Shown here: piece by piece, positions 18,684 to 29,700 of the stretch
Layout of the letters: each line of letters opens with the position of its first letter
Position numbering within the stretch: position 1 is the first letter of the stretch
DNA from: Pseudorhodobacter antarcticus
GTDB taxonomy: Bacteria; Pseudomonadota; Alphaproteobacteria; Rhodobacterales; Rhodobacteraceae
DNA length: 64,000 nucleotides
Direction: 5' to 3'
NCBI GenBank assembly: GCA_945860375.1
Contig: CAMAQR010000001.1
Coordinates: forward strand, 193,120-257,119
Translations under genes and position numbers: made by a program
Notes under the pieces: generated by a model
Databases searched by the model: none
Told to the model about the DNA's origin: nothing
The model's input: only the letters and a program-made list of their open reading frames with translations

Positions 18684-20050
18684 GCCTGTTCGCCCCTTGG
18701 TTTCACCCATATTAGCAGAACCAGCCCGATCAGGAACAGACCGATCAACGGCGAAATTCCGATGCGCTGTGATCCGCTTGCGGCGGTGACGACCCCGATC
18801 AGAAAGGGGGCCATGAAGGAGGCGACCTTGCCAGACAAAGCGAACAGGCCGAACGCCTCGGTCGCGCGGTCGGGGGTGGTGTGGCGGACCATCATGGTGC
18901 GGGAAGCGGCTTGCAAGGTGCCGCCCGCCGCGCCGATCAAGCCGCCACAGATGTAGAACACGATGTCGGGCATGTTGGAGGCCGGGTCCATCGGAAAGCC
19001 CCAGACGCCCTCGCGGGTCATGCCGACGATGATGAAACAGACAAGGATCAGCACCACAATTGACAGCGCAATCACGGGCTTGGGGCCGAAACGCTTGTCC
19101 GCGCGCCCACCCAACCAGCTTGCCACCATGGCGGTGATCGCACCCAGAATGCCAAAAGTGCCGATCTGGATGATCGACCAGTTCAGCACGCCCGAGGCGT
19201 AAACGCCGCCGAAGCCGTAAAGCGCATTCAGCGCATCGCGGTAGAACAGCGATGACACAAGGTAAGCCGACAGGCTGCGCCGATAGCGCAGGCTTTTCAG
19301 CAAGGCCGCAAGGCTGGCCATCGCCGCGCCAACATGCAGCGGCCGGGCATCGGTTTTCGGCTCTTTCACCCAAAGGAAAAACGGGATCATAAAGACGATG
19401 TACCAGATCGCCGCAAACGGCCCCACCGCCCGCGTGCCTTCACGCGACTCTGCGTCCAGCCCGAACAATGGGTCAATTCCCAGCAGCGTCTTGCCCGTGG
19501 TGGCGTTCTCGGCAAACAGCAGCAGCATGATGATCAGCGCCAGCAACCCGCCCAGATAGCCAAAGGCAAATCCAGACCCTGAAATCGCGCCCAGATCATC
19601 ATGGTCAGACAGCGATGGCATCAATGAGTTGGTGAAAATGGTCGCAAATTCCATCCCGACGAAACCCAGGCCAAAAAAGGCGACGGCCCAGAACAGCATG
19701 TCTTGCTCGCCTCCGGGGGCGACGTACCAAAGGCCTGCCGCGCCGGTGACGTAGAAGGCGGAAAAGATCCAGACCCAGATCATCCGCCGCCCGGTACCGT
19801 CAGCAATAGCACCCAAAATCGGAGCAAGAATGGCGATGGCAACCGAAGCGATGGCAAGGCCAAAACCCCAATAGGCCTGCGCTGCGGCCTTGGCGGCCTC
19901 TGCCTCCAGCCCCGCGCCCATATAGTAGCCTCGGGCGACTTCGGCGAAGTAGGGGCCAAAGATGAAGGTCAGCAGCAGGGTGCTGTAGGGTTGGCTCGCC
20001 CAATCAAAAAAGTACCAGCCCCAGATGCGCTTGCGTGGCGTGACAGCCAT
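18680..20050 (-). CDS. UMF1-type MFS transporter
   Basis: Protein of 456 residues, about twelve helices, of the Atg22/UMF1 branch of the MFS. The N terminus WGWYFFDWASQPYSTLLLT is diagnostic for that branch (FDWANSP-like), followed by LAPILGAIADGTGRR. ATG follows AGGGGGATAAA; upstream in-frame codons were rejected. It is translationally coupled to mepA, which raises the possibility that it imports muropeptide or amino-acid products, but this is inference from position only. Confidence 0.9.
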   Translation of the reverse strand: MAVTPRKRIWGWYFFDWASQPYSTLLLTFIFGPYFAEVARGYYMGAGLEAEAAKAAAQAYWGFGLAIASVAIAILAPILGAIADGTGRRMIWVWIFSAFYVTGAAGLWYVAPGGEQDMLFWAVAFFGLGFVGMEFATIFTNSLMPSLSDHDDLGAISGSGFAFGYLGGLLALIIMLLLFAENATTGKTLLGIDPLFGLDAESREGTRAVGPFAAIWYIVFMIPFFLWVKEPKTDARPLHVGAAMASLAALLKSLRYRRSLSAYLVSSLFYRDALNALYGFGGVYASGVLNWSIIQIGTFGILGAITAMVASWLGGRADKRFGPKPVIALSIVVLILVCFIIVGMTREGVWGFPMDPASNMPDIVFYICGGLIGAAGGTLQAASRTMMVRHTTPDRATEAFGLFALSGKVASFMAPFLIGVVTAASGSQRIGISPLIGLFLIGLVLLIWVKPRGEQA

Positions 20051-20128
20051 TTTATCCCCCTGACCTGACCTGTTCGCGGCCCTTGCCGGGATGAAGCCCG
20101 AAACCGCCGTGGCTGGCAAGGAAAAGCC

Positions 20129-20689
20129 TTATGACCCTACGGCAGCCTGCGCCACTTCGGGCAAGGCGGGCGGCCATTGTCGGGTGGCATCGGCGTCAAT
20201 CCAGCCCCGTACCCAATCGGGCAAGGCAGGGCTTTCGACAGACTGACCCAAAGCGCGCAACACCTCGGCCGGGGGCACCATGCCGCCCTTGCGAATGTAG
20301 GCCGACCGCAGCAGCATCGACGCCGTGCATTCGCCATTTCGCCAAAAGCTTTGCTCCAGATACACAAACCGCGCATCCCAACCCAGAACGCGGCTGACCT
20401 GAGTCAGTTTTTGAAACAGCGTCACCCGGCGGCGGTAGCGGGTCGAGTTGCCCGCCACGGTGATGCCCCAGCCGTTGGCCTTCGCGACATCCTTAAAGCC
20501 CATCCGCACAGACATCGGAATCCGCCCCAAATCGAACAGGGTCAGGGTGCGGCCATTGTTCAACTCGCGCCACGGGTCCAGGTCGGTGGGCCAGATGCGA
20601 TGGATGCTGATGTGCGGTTCAAGGATCGACAGTTTGGGGGCGTTTCGAAACGTCCACAGCTCTTTGGCCATACGGATATAGGGATACAT
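20129..20689 (-). CDS. hot-dog-fold acyl-CoA thioesterase family protein
   Basis: Protein of 186 residues of the 4-hydroxybenzoyl-CoA thioesterase-like superfamily (THEM6/TesD-like subgroup). Recognisable parts are the helix-start region DPWRELNNGRTLTLFDLGR, the central strands RYRRRVTLFQKLTQV and the closing FVYLEQSFWRNGECTASML. ATG follows GGAGGTGCCAG. It probably hydrolyses an acyl-CoA in the cytoplasm; chain specificity is unknown. It is divergent from yggT and upstream of the UMF1 transporter on the same strand (78 bp). Confidence 0.82.
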   Translation of the reverse strand: MYPYIRMAKELWTFRNAPKLSILEPHISIHRIWPTDLDPWRELNNGRTLTLFDLGRIPMSVRMGFKDVAKANGWGITVAGNSTRYRRRVTLFQKLTQVSRVLGWDARFVYLEQSFWRNGECTASMLLRSAYIRKGGMVPPAEVLRALGQSVESPALPDWVRGWIDADATRQWPPALPEVAQAAVGS

Positions 20690-20816
20690 CTGGCACCTCC
20701 AGCCCCTGCCCTGCCTGCGTCTGTGCGGATCGTCAAGCAAAACGCTGCGGAAACCATTGTGCTTTGGGGGGGCTGGCGTTACCTCTGCCACAACCTCTTG
20801 TAGCCGGAGCCTGCGC

Positions 20817-21104
20817 ATGTCCAACCTGTACGAATTGCTGATGCTGATCCTGTTTGTGACAAAATGGATCGTGCTTGCCCATTTCATCATGAGCTGGCTG
20901 ATCAATTTTCAGGTGCTGAACACGCGCCAACCCTTGGTGGCGCAGGCGTGGCGGGGACTGAACCGGCTGTTGCAGCCGGTTTATGACCAGATCCGGCGGT
21001 TCATCCCGTCGGCGGCGGGGTTGGATTTCGCGCCTTTGGTGCTGCTGCTGGTGATTTACGGTCTGCAGATTTTGCTGGAACGCAATCAGATGGCGTTCTT
21101 CTGA
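20817..21104 (+). CDS. YggT family membrane protein
   Basis: Protein of 95 residues with two hydrophobic helices separated by a conserved polar loop (QPVYDQIRRFIPSAAGLDFAP), the classic YggT layout in which the loop Pro-Arg-x-x-Pro region is invariant. YggT proteins are small inner-membrane proteins linked to osmotic tolerance and cell-division/envelope functions, with no defined biochemistry. ATG follows CCGGAG. It lies 31 bp before recQ and likely shares its transcript. Confidence 0.88.
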   Translation: MSNLYELLMLILFVTKWIVLAHFIMSWLINFQVLNTRQPLVAQAWRGLNRLLQPVYDQIRRFIPSAAGLDFAPLVLLLVIYGLQILLERNQMAFF

Positions 21105-21135
21105 TCTTGACCCCTTCCCCGGCACAGTGGTGAAA

Positions 21136-23181
21136 ATGTCCGATCCGCGCGGTCTTCTGTCGTCTGTTTTCGGCTTCCCCGGCTTTCGCCCCGGTCAGGA
21201 AGAGATTGTCGACGCGGTTCTGGCCGGGCAGAACACCTTGGCGATCATGCCGACGGGTGGCGGAAAATCGCTTTGCTTTCAACTGCCTGCCCTGTGTCGC
21301 GATGGGGTGACGGTGGTGATTTCACCCCTGATCGCCCTGATGCGGGATCAGGTGCGGGCGCTCAAGGCGGCGGGAGTGGAGGCGGGAGCGCTGACCTCGG
21401 GCAACACCGATGCGGAAACCGAAGAGGTGTTTGAGGCGCTGGATCAGGGGCGGCTGAAACTGCTGTACATGGCGCCCGAACGGCTTGCAGCGGCGGGCAC
21501 GGTGCCAATGCTGCGGCGGATCAACTGCACCATGATTGCGGTCGATGAGGCGCATTGCGTGTCGCAATGGGGCCATGATTTCCGCCCCGATTACCTGCGC
21601 ATCGGTGATCTGCGCCGGACCCTGAACGTTCCGCTGGCCGCCTTCACCGCCACCGCGGATGAGGAAACCCGCACCGAAATCGTCACCCGGCTGTTTGATG
21701 GCCTGGCCCCTTCGACCTTTCTGCGCGGCTTTGATCGCCCGAATATCCACCTTGCCTTTGCCGTCAAGGAAGGGCCACGTGAGCAGATTTTGCGCTTTGC
21801 CGGCGCGCGACGGGGGCAATCGGGCATCGTTTATTGTGGCACCCGCGCCAAAACCGAAACCCTGTCGCAGGCCTTGCGGGCCGAGGCGCATTCCGCCTGT
21901 TTCTATCACGGTGGCATGGAGGCCGAGGAACGTCGCCGCGTTGAAATCCGGTTTCAGCAAGAGGATGGGCTGATTGTTGTGGCGACCGTGGCCTTTGGCA
22001 TGGGCATCGACAAACCCGATATCCGCTGGGTCGCGCATGCCGATTTGCCAAAGTCGATCGAGGGCTATTATCAGGAAATCGGCCGCGCGGGCCGCGATGG
22101 CGCTGCGGCGGAGACGCTGACGCTGTACGGCCCCGATGACATCCGCCTGCGCCGCAGCCAGATTGACGAGGGCGTGGCCCCGCCCGAACGCAAAGATGCG
22201 GACCATGGCCGCCTGAACGCGCTTCTGGGTCTGGCCGAAGCGGTGCAATGCCGCCGTCAGGTCTTGCTGGGCTACTTTGGCGAGGCTGCCGAACCCTGCG
22301 GCAATTGCGATCTGTGTGACCGGCCCGCCTTGGTTTTTGATGCCACCGATGCGGTGCGCAAGGCGCTGTCGGCGATGCTGCGCACGGGGGAATGGTTCGG
22401 CGCCGGGCATTTGATTGACATTCTGACGGGCAATGCCACCGCCAAAGTGCGCGAAAAGGGGCATGACCAATTGCCAACCTTTGCGGTGGGGCGCGAGCTG
22501 TCCAAGCCCGCCTGGGGTGCGGTGTTCCGGCAGATGATGGGGCGCGATCTGGTGCGACCCGACCCGGATCGGTTCGGCGCGCTGCGGATGACCGACCACG
22601 CCCGCCCGATCCTGCGCGGCGAGGCGGCGATCACCCTGCGCCGGGACACGGTGGAAAAGGCATTGCCCCGCGTTGCTGTGAAAACCATGGTGGCGGAAGA
22701 ACACGCCAGCCTGCTGTCCTCGCTCAAAGCCAAACGCCGGGCGCTGGCCGAGGCGGCGGGCGTCCCGGCCTATGTGGTGTTTCCGGACCGCACCCTGATC
22801 GAGATGGCGGAAAAACGGCCCTCAAATCTGGATGAGATGATGGGGATCACCGGAGTTGGTGCGAAAAAGCTGGAAAGCTATGGCAAAGGGTTTCTCGCCG
22901 TGATCACCCGGGCCGAGGCGGGGGCGATGCATCCGGCGCGGCGCAAATTGGTGGGGCGCGATGCTGGCCAGATTTTTGACCGATTGTCCGAAGTGCAGGT
23001 GCAATTGCAACGCGGGGCTGACGGCATTGGCAAACCGCTCAGCCTGACTTCGGGTGCGCTGCGCAAGATTGCCGAAGCGCGGCCTTCCACGCTGTCCGAT
23101 CTGGACCGGGTCGGCGATCTGGGCCCGCAAAAGATCGAACGATTTGGCGCAGCGTTTCTGGATGTGCTGCGCGAGGCCTAG
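21136..23181 (+). CDS. recQ: ATP-dependent DNA helicase RecQ
   Basis: Protein of 681 residues, a 3'-5' superfamily 2 helicase for recombination and fork repair. Domains in order: DEAD/DEAH core with Walker A PTGGGKSLCFQLPA (Lys44) and VDEAHCVSQWGHDFRP; helicase C lobe ending in QEIGRAGRDG; zinc-binding part with CGNCDLC; RQC winged helix; first HRDC region (MMGITGVGAKKLE); and a second C-terminal HRDC-like repeat (DLDRVGDLGPQKIERFG). The ATG was chosen; two in-frame GTGs just upstream are possible, and no strong ribosome binding site favours any of them. Confidence 0.97.
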   Translation: MSDPRGLLSSVFGFPGFRPGQEEIVDAVLAGQNTLAIMPTGGGKSLCFQLPALCRDGVTVVISPLIALMRDQVRALKAAGVEAGALTSGNTDAETEEVFEALDQGRLKLLYMAPERLAAAGTVPMLRRINCTMIAVDEAHCVSQWGHDFRPDYLRIGDLRRTLNVPLAAFTATADEETRTEIVTRLFDGLAPSTFLRGFDRPNIHLAFAVKEGPREQILRFAGARRGQSGIVYCGTRAKTETLSQALRAEAHSACFYHGGMEAEERRRVEIRFQQEDGLIVVATVAFGMGIDKPDIRWVAHADLPKSIEGYYQEIGRAGRDGAAAETLTLYGPDDIRLRRSQIDEGVAPPERKDADHGRLNALLGLAEAVQCRRQVLLGYFGEAAEPCGNCDLCDRPALVFDATDAVRKALSAMLRTGEWFGAGHLIDILTGNATAKVREKGHDQLPTFAVGRELSKPAWGAVFRQMMGRDLVRPDPDRFGALRMTDHARPILRGEAAITLRRDTVEKALPRVAVKTMVAEEHASLLSSLKAKRRALAEAAGVPAYVVFPDRTLIEMAEKRPSNLDEMMGITGVGAKKLESYGKGFLAVITRAEAGAMHPARRKLVGRDAGQIFDRLSEVQVQLQRGADGIGKPLSLTSGALRKIAEARPSTLSDLDRVGDLGPQKIERFGAAFLDVLREA

Positions 23182-23226
23182 ACCTTCGCCCCCGCGCACC
23201 TATCTGCCATGCAAAGGAGACTGCCC

Positions 23227-24006
23227 ATGCTGACCGTGATTTCCCCCGCCAAACGGCTGAATGAGGTGCCGCATGTTGCGGCAATGGCCCCGACGGCGCC
23301 AGAGTTTGCCACCGATGCGGCCCGGCTGGCGAAAATTGCGCGGGGGTTGTCGGTGGCAGAGTTGTGCAGTTTGATGCATATCTCGCCCGCTTTGGGTGCG
23401 CTGAACCATGATCGGTTTCGCGCGTTTGACAGCGCGGCAACCGGCCAGCCCGCCGCGTTTTTGTTTGATGGCGACACCTATGCGGGACTGGAGGCCCGCG
23501 CGATGGAACCTGACACCCTGCACTGGGCGCAGAGCCATTTGCGGATCTTGTCGGGGCTTTACGGCCTGTTGCGCCCGATGGATGCCATTCAGCCGTATCG
23601 GTTAGAGATGGGCAGCCGTCTGGCCAACCCCAAGGGCGCCGATCTTTATGCCTATTGGGGCACCAAGATTGCCAGCGCCCTGAACGCGCAGGCGGTGGAG
23701 ATGGGCGCAGGCGCCTTGGTCAACTGCGCCTCGACCGAATATTTCGGAGCGGTGGACCTCAAGGCGCTGAAACTGCCGGTGATCACCCCGGTTTTCCTTG
23801 AGGACCGCAATGGCGAGGCGAAAATCGTGTCGTTCTGGGCCAAAAAGGCGCGCGGGGCGATGGCGCGGTTCATCGCAACCCATCACCTGACCGACCCCGC
23901 CGACCTGCGCGGGTTCGATCTGGGCGGCTATGGCCATCGCGCCGATCTTTCGGATGCGACGCGGCTGATCTTCATCCGCGCCGCGCAGGAACCGCTGGCG
24001 GCTTAG
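23227..24006 (+). CDS. yaaA: peroxide stress protein YaaA
   Basis: Protein of 259 residues of the YaaA/UPF0246 family, which lowers free iron and DNA damage during hydrogen peroxide stress. It starts with the hallmark MLTVISPAKRL, and has YGLLRPMDAIQPYRLEMG in the centre and KKARGAMARFI near the end. ATG follows AAAGGAG. It is 45 bp downstream of recQ, a plausible DNA-damage-related operon. Its TAG stop overlaps the TAA of the convergent histidine kinase by sharing TTA/TAG bases. Confidence 0.94.
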   Translation: MLTVISPAKRLNEVPHVAAMAPTAPEFATDAARLAKIARGLSVAELCSLMHISPALGALNHDRFRAFDSAATGQPAAFLFDGDTYAGLEARAMEPDTLHWAQSHLRILSGLYGLLRPMDAIQPYRLEMGSRLANPKGADLYAYWGTKIASALNAQAVEMGAGALVNCASTEYFGAVDLKALKLPVITPVFLEDRNGEAKIVSFWAKKARGAMARFIATHHLTDPADLRGFDLGGYGHRADLSDATRLIFIRAAQEPLAA

Positions 24007-26546
24007 GCCGCGCTTTCTGTCAGCGCCATAATTGGGCGGGCATCGACCGGGCAGAGTTCAGACAGCGTTTCTGTCAGCGTCACCTTGCGCAGCGGTTTGG
24101 TCATGTAGCGGTCAATCCCTGCGGCCAGAATGCCCTCGGCATCGCCATCCATCGCATGGGCGGTCAGCGCGACAATCGGGACATGGCTGCGCCCCCCTTC
24201 CAAGGCGCGAATGGCGCGGGCGGCGTCGCGACCGTCCATTTCGGGCATCGAAATATCCATGAAGATCATGTCCGGGCGGAAGGACTGAAACAGATCAACC
24301 GCCTCTAACCCGTTGTTGGCGAACACCAGTTCAATGTCGATGTCGCGCACCATCTTTTGGAACACCAACTGGTTGGTGCGGTTGTCCTCTGCCGTCAGCA
24401 CCCGCATCTGGCGGCGGTCCCCGACGGGCAGTGCAGGCAAGGGCGGTGCAACCTCGGTCCCCCCCGACAGCGCCTGAAGGCGGCGATAAAGATCGGCGCG
24501 CAAGATGGGCTTTTGCAGCGTTGCGGCCAGATGCTCTGCCCCCGCGCCGTCGCGCGCATTGGCAAGGCTGGAGGACAGCAGCACAATCGGCGTGTCGATC
24601 CCCTTGGCGCGGATGCGGGTGGCCAGGTGCAGCCCGTCCATCTCTGGCATGTCATGATCGGTCAGGATGGCGTCAAAGCTGGCGCTGTCCAGCACGGTCA
24701 GCGCATCGGCACCAGAGCGGCACAGGGTAACGGCAATGCCGCAGGGCACCAGTTGCCGCTCCAGAATGGTGCGGTTGATGAACTGATCGTCCACCACCAA
24801 CACCCGTTTGATCGCTATCGGCAGACGCGGGGCGGCAGCCTCTTCGGCGACGGGCAGGGTCAGGCGGAAGCCAAAGCACGAGCCTTTGCCAAACTCACTG
24901 TCCACCCAGACCGCACCGTCCATCCGTTCAATCAGCCGTTGGGTGATGGCAAGACCAAGTCCGGTGCCTTCGAACTTGCGGTTCGCCTCACTTTCCACCT
25001 GGTTGAATTCGCCGAACACATGGGCAAGGTTTTCGGGCGCGATGCCAATGCCGGTGTCTTCGACGGTGATGTGCAACTGCTGCTGGCCCGGCAAATCCTC
25101 GATCCCCACGACGCGGATCAGGACGTGGCCTTTCTCGGTGAACTTGACTGCATTGCCGATCAGATTGGTCAGAACCTGCCGCAACCGCCCCGGATCGCCA
25201 ACATAGCGGGTGGGCAGTAACATGTCGAAATCGATCATCAGATCCAGCCCTTTTTCACGGGCCCGTGGCTGCAAAAGCATGGTGATTTCATGGATTGTAC
25301 GCTCCAGATCAAAGGGTTCTGGGTGCAGGGTCAGACGTTCGGCCTCAATCTTGGAATAGTCCAGAATGTCGTTGATGATGACCAGCAACGCCTCACCCGA
25401 CGAGCGAATGGTTTCGGCGAACAGGCGCTGTTCTTCGGACAGGTTGGTGTCACACAGCAGTTCTGCCATGCCGACCACGCCATTCATCGGGGTGCGGATT
25501 TCATGGGACATATTGGCAAGGAACGCCGATTTGGCGCGATTGGCAGATTCGGCCTGCTTGCGGGCAGCCTCAAGCGCGGTTTGCTGATCCATCTGCAGGG
25601 TGATATCCCGGCGCAGACCCACGCGGCCGCCATCGGGGGTGCGGTGATCCTGCTCCTCGATCCAGCGGCCATCAGCCAACTGGCAAACGGAAGTGCCCTC
25701 GGCGTGGCGCATCTGATCCAGCCGTTCGGCAAGCCAGTCCTCTTCGCGGCCCACAGCCTCGGGCACATGGCCATTGCGCAGGCCATAGCGCAGCAAATCT
25801 GCAAATTTCGTGCCCGGAACCATTGCCTCGGCACTGTCGGGAAACATTTCGCGGTAGCGTTGGTTGCAGGTCAAAAGACGTTCCTCCCGGTCAAAAAGAA
25901 CAAAGCCATCTGGCATCGCCTCTATCGCGGCCCAGATGCGCATTTGGTCGGTGATGTTTAAAACAAGGCTGACCATGTCACCGTCGCGGGCGCGTTGATC
26001 GACCAGCCGCACCCAGGTGCCCGTGTTGAAGCGCACGATCAGCGGTTCAATTGGGTCATGTTCCCAGCGCGCGCGCATCATTGTGACCCAGTCTTCGGGC
26101 CGCACATCGCCCATATCGATCAGGCCGCGTTCGGCGGCAGATTGCAGAATATCGTCATAAGACATGCCCGCGGCGATCGGCCTGTCGCGAAACGGCGCAA
26201 GGTAGGCGCGGTTGGCGGCGACCAGTTTCGAACAGCCGTCAAACACCGCAAAGCCGTCCTGAATGGTGTTGATGCTGTCCCACAGCCGCCGTTCCGCCAT
26301 CACGGCGGCGGTGTGGGCGGCATCCAGTTCATTGACAAAACGCGACTGTTGGCCCTTCAACGCCTCTGCCTCGGTCAAGGCGGATTTCACCACCTGCCGC
26401 TGTTCAACAATCTGATCGGATAATGACCGCGCGTGCAGGGCCAGCTTTTCGTTGGCGGCAAAAAGTTCACGGCTTTTCTGCTGCAGCAGCCGTTCCGCCG
26501 CCAGCCGTGCCCGCCGTTCCTTCGCCAGCCGTTCCGCAAATTCCAT
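24003..26546 (-). CDS. hybrid sensor histidine kinase with two receiver domains
   Basis: Protein of 847 residues without membrane helices, so a cytoplasmic sensor. Order: N-terminal coiled coil (residues 1-85), two PAS domains (about 90-310; the second opens with PDGFVLFDREERLLTCN), dimerisation/phosphoacceptor domain with His348 in NMSHEIRTPMNG, HATPase with NLIGNAVKF, DTGIGIAPEN and GTGLGLAIT, receiver 1 with phosphoacceptor Asp630 (LTDHDMPEMDG) and receiver 2 with Asp764 (FMDISMPEMDG). No Hpt domain or output partner is adjacent, so phosphotransfer must use a distant Hpt protein. It resembles the BarA/TorS-like orphan hybrid class; the signal is unknown. Divergent from the macroglobulin gene. 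Confidence 0.93.
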   Translation of the reverse strand: MEFAERLAKERRARLAAERLLQQKSRELFAANEKLALHARSLSDQIVEQRQVVKSALTEAEALKGQQSRFVNELDAAHTAAVMAERRLWDSINTIQDGFAVFDGCSKLVAANRAYLAPFRDRPIAAGMSYDDILQSAAERGLIDMGDVRPEDWVTMMRARWEHDPIEPLIVRFNTGTWVRLVDQRARDGDMVSLVLNITDQMRIWAAIEAMPDGFVLFDREERLLTCNQRYREMFPDSAEAMVPGTKFADLLRYGLRNGHVPEAVGREEDWLAERLDQMRHAEGTSVCQLADGRWIEEQDHRTPDGGRVGLRRDITLQMDQQTALEAARKQAESANRAKSAFLANMSHEIRTPMNGVVGMAELLCDTNLSEEQRLFAETIRSSGEALLVIINDILDYSKIEAERLTLHPEPFDLERTIHEITMLLQPRAREKGLDLMIDFDMLLPTRYVGDPGRLRQVLTNLIGNAVKFTEKGHVLIRVVGIEDLPGQQQLHITVEDTGIGIAPENLAHVFGEFNQVESEANRKFEGTGLGLAITQRLIERMDGAVWVDSEFGKGSCFGFRLTLPVAEEAAAPRLPIAIKRVLVVDDQFINRTILERQLVPCGIAVTLCRSGADALTVLDSASFDAILTDHDMPEMDGLHLATRIRAKGIDTPIVLLSSSLANARDGAGAEHLAATLQKPILRADLYRRLQALSGGTEVAPPLPALPVGDRRQMRVLTAEDNRTNQLVFQKMVRDIDIELVFANNGLEAVDLFQSFRPDMIFMDISMPEMDGRDAARAIRALEGGRSHVPIVALTAHAMDGDAEGILAAGIDRYMTKPLRKVTLTETLSELCPVDARPIMALTESAA

Positions 26547-26716
26547 GCCAGACCTGTTGTGCTGTCCGCACCTTTCTGGCGCGGTATTCGAGCACAGCTT
26601 GGCGCAACAAAATGAACGTCCGCTTAACGTGACAAAACTTGTCAGCCCTTGAAGATACCTTGCAAAAATGGCGGGCCACTGCGACAGTTCCCGCGTTCAT
26701 TCTAGGAGTATTTGCG

Positions 26717-29700
26717 ATGCGCGGTATTTTTCGGGGCGCCTTGATCGGGGCAGTCGCGGCCTTTGTTTCCATCGCGCCTTCTTTGGTGCAGGCCCAAGAC
26801 CTGATCCCGGCCAAGCGATTGGTTCTAAGCGAAAACACTGACCTGACCGGAGGTGACATCTCGTCGATTTTCGACACCACGCTGGAGGCATGCGAACGCG
26901 CCTGCACCAGCAACGCCCGCTGCGAATCCTTCACTTTCAACGGCAAGAATGGCTCGTGTTTTCTCAAGAGCGGTGCGGGTGATCCGGCCTATTATGAGGG
27001 TGCATATTCCGGTTATGTGATTCCCGCCAACGCGGGCGCCGAAGCCCGCGCCAAGACCCGTCGGGGCGAGTTGGCTTTTCTGGCCGATTGGGAATTTTCG
27101 GGGGTGACGCGGCAGGCCGAAGGGCTGGCGAATGCCCATATCACCAACGCTTTCACTGCCGAAGAACACGGTGCCGCCGCCCAAAGCGCCGAGGCCAACG
27201 GCGACATCGTCACCGCCAGCCGCTTTGTGGGCGCGGCACTGAACCTGACCGATTCATCTGCCGACTGGGCCGAATATGCGCGCCTGTTGTTGATGGCCGG
27301 ATCGCAGCCCAGCGATCAGCAGCGCACCTATCTGGATCAATCTTATCTGGCCTCATTGAACGCCTATTTGCGGGCGGATGGCAAACCCGCCCAACACTCC
27401 ATTCTTGCCACCATGGGCGACGCGCTGGAGCGGATTGATCGGGGGCGCGACAAGGTGGGGGCGCTGCGTCTGGCGCAGTCCCTGCAGCCGCGCGATGACA
27501 CCGCAGCGGCACTGGATGATGCCATCGGCAAATATGGCTTCCGCGTTGTTGACAACACGGTTGAGTCCGACTCCGCCCGTCCGCGCATCTGCGTGAACTT
27601 CTCGGAAACCCTTGCGAAATCGGGCGTCGATTACACGACCTATGTGCAACTGCCCGATCCGGGGCTGACTGTCACAACCGATGGTTGGCAGCAGTTGTGC
27701 GTCGAGGGCGTCACCCACGGGTCGCGCAACACCATCACTTTGCGCGAAGGGCTTCCGGCTGCGGACGGGCAGGTTTTGGCAAAATCGGTCGAAATCACCA
27801 CCTATGTGCGCGACCGTAATCCGGGTGTACGTTTTCCCGGCCGGGGCTATGTGCTGCCGCGCGGCGGCGATGCGGCGGTTCCAGTCGAAACGGTCAACAC
27901 CACCAAACTTGACCTGCAACTTTACCGCGTGACCGATCGCAACCTGTTGCGGTCGTTGCAGAACGGTTATTTCGGGTCGCCGATGCCGGACTATCAGGAA
28001 TATGATTTCGCGGAAGAAATCGGCACGGAAATCTGGAAAGGTGCCGCGACGGTTGGGCAGGATGTGAACAAGGACATCACCACACGCCTGCCTTTGGCCG
28101 ATGCGATCAAGGATCAGGCGGCAGGCATCTACGCCCTGCGCGCGTCGGTTCCCGGCGTTGATCCCTACATGATTCCGGCCAGTTGGCAGTGGTTTGTGGT
28201 GTCCGATCTGGGCCTGACCTCGATGTCCGGCGTCGACGGGCTGCATGTTTTCGTGCGCAGCCTTGGCACTGCGGGCGCGAAAGAGGGGGTGACGGTTGAA
28301 CTGCTGAGCCGCGCCAACGATGTGCTGGGCAGTGCCAGCACCGACGCTATGGGCTACGCCCGCTTTGATGCTGGTTTGGCGCGGGGCACTGGTTCGGCTG
28401 CGCCCGCCCTGATTGTGGCGCGTGAGGGCGACGGCGATCTTGCTTTCCTGTCGCTGACAGATCCCGAATTTGATCTGTCCGACCGTGGGGTTGAGGGACG
28501 TGAGGCCGCCCCTCCGGTCGATGTGTTCCTGACCACAGATCGGGGGGCCTACCGGGCGGGTGAAACCGTCTATGCCACCGCTTTGGCGCGTGACCCGCAA
28601 GCGGCGGCGGTTGAAGGTCTGCCCCTGACCGCGATCCTGAAGCGTCCCGATGGCGTCGAATATGCGCGCGCTTTGGTGGCGGATGCGGGGGCTGGTGGCC
28701 ATGTGTTTGCAATGCCGGTGGCCGGTTCTGCCCCGCGCGGTGTCTGGCGGCTGGAGGTCTTCGCCGATCTGGAAGCGGAGGCGTTGACCACCAAGACCTT
28801 TCTGGTGGAGGACTTCCTGCCCGAGCGGATCGACTTCACACTTGATCTGGGCGAGGCCGTCATTCGCTTGGGCGACACGCCACAAATGGCTGTAGACGCA
28901 AAGTATCTTTTTGGCGCACCCGGCGCTGATCTGAAGATCGAAGGCGAAGTGCTGCTGCGCGCCGCCAAGGAACTGGCCGATTGGCCGGGCTATGTCTTTG
29001 GCCGTCACGATGCGCCCTTTTATGCGGTGATGGAATCCTTCGGGGGTTTTGTGACAGACAAGGACGGCAAGGCGCTGGTCGATCTGACCCTGCCCGCCGT
29101 CGAAGATCCGGGTCTGCCGCTCGAATTGCGCGCCACGGTGCGCGTGGCCGAAGGTTCGGGTCGTCCTGTCGAACGTCGCACCGCAAAACTGCTGGCTCCG
29201 TCTTCCGCCCTGATCGGCGTCAAACCGATGTTTGACGGCGTGGTTGGCCAAGGCACCGAAGCGCGGTTCAATCTGATCGGGATCGGTGCTGACAGCAAAG
29301 CCACCCCGATGAAGGTGAAGTGGACGGTCACCCGGATTGAGACGAATTACCAATGGTATCAAAGCGGTGGCTCTTGGAACTGGGAACCCGTGGTTTCCCG
29401 CGCCCGCGTGGCCGAAGGTCAGGTCGATCTGGGCGTGGAACCCGTGGTAATCGCCACTGCGGTGAATTGGGGCGAATTTGAGCTGGCGGTAGAGCGTGTC
29501 GATGGCACCACCGCCGCCACCTCGACCACCTTTTACGCCGGTTGGTACGCCCCCGCAGATGTGACGGATTCGCCTGACACGCTGGAGCTTTCATTGGACA
29601 AACCGGCCTATAAACCCGGTGATACCGCGATGCTGCGGGTGGTGCCGCGGGCCGGTGGCACGGCGCTGATCACGGTTTTATCGAACCGACTGGTCGCCAT

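Noticed and set aside
17787..19373. 528-residue extended version of MepA
   Set aside because: The extra N-terminal part is the out-of-frame reading of the upstream UMF1 transporter; the coupled ATG with signal peptide is the better start.
27353..29362. 669-codon minus-strand frame opposite the macroglobulin
   Set aside because: Antisense shadow; composition biased to His, Gln, Arg, and no domain visible.
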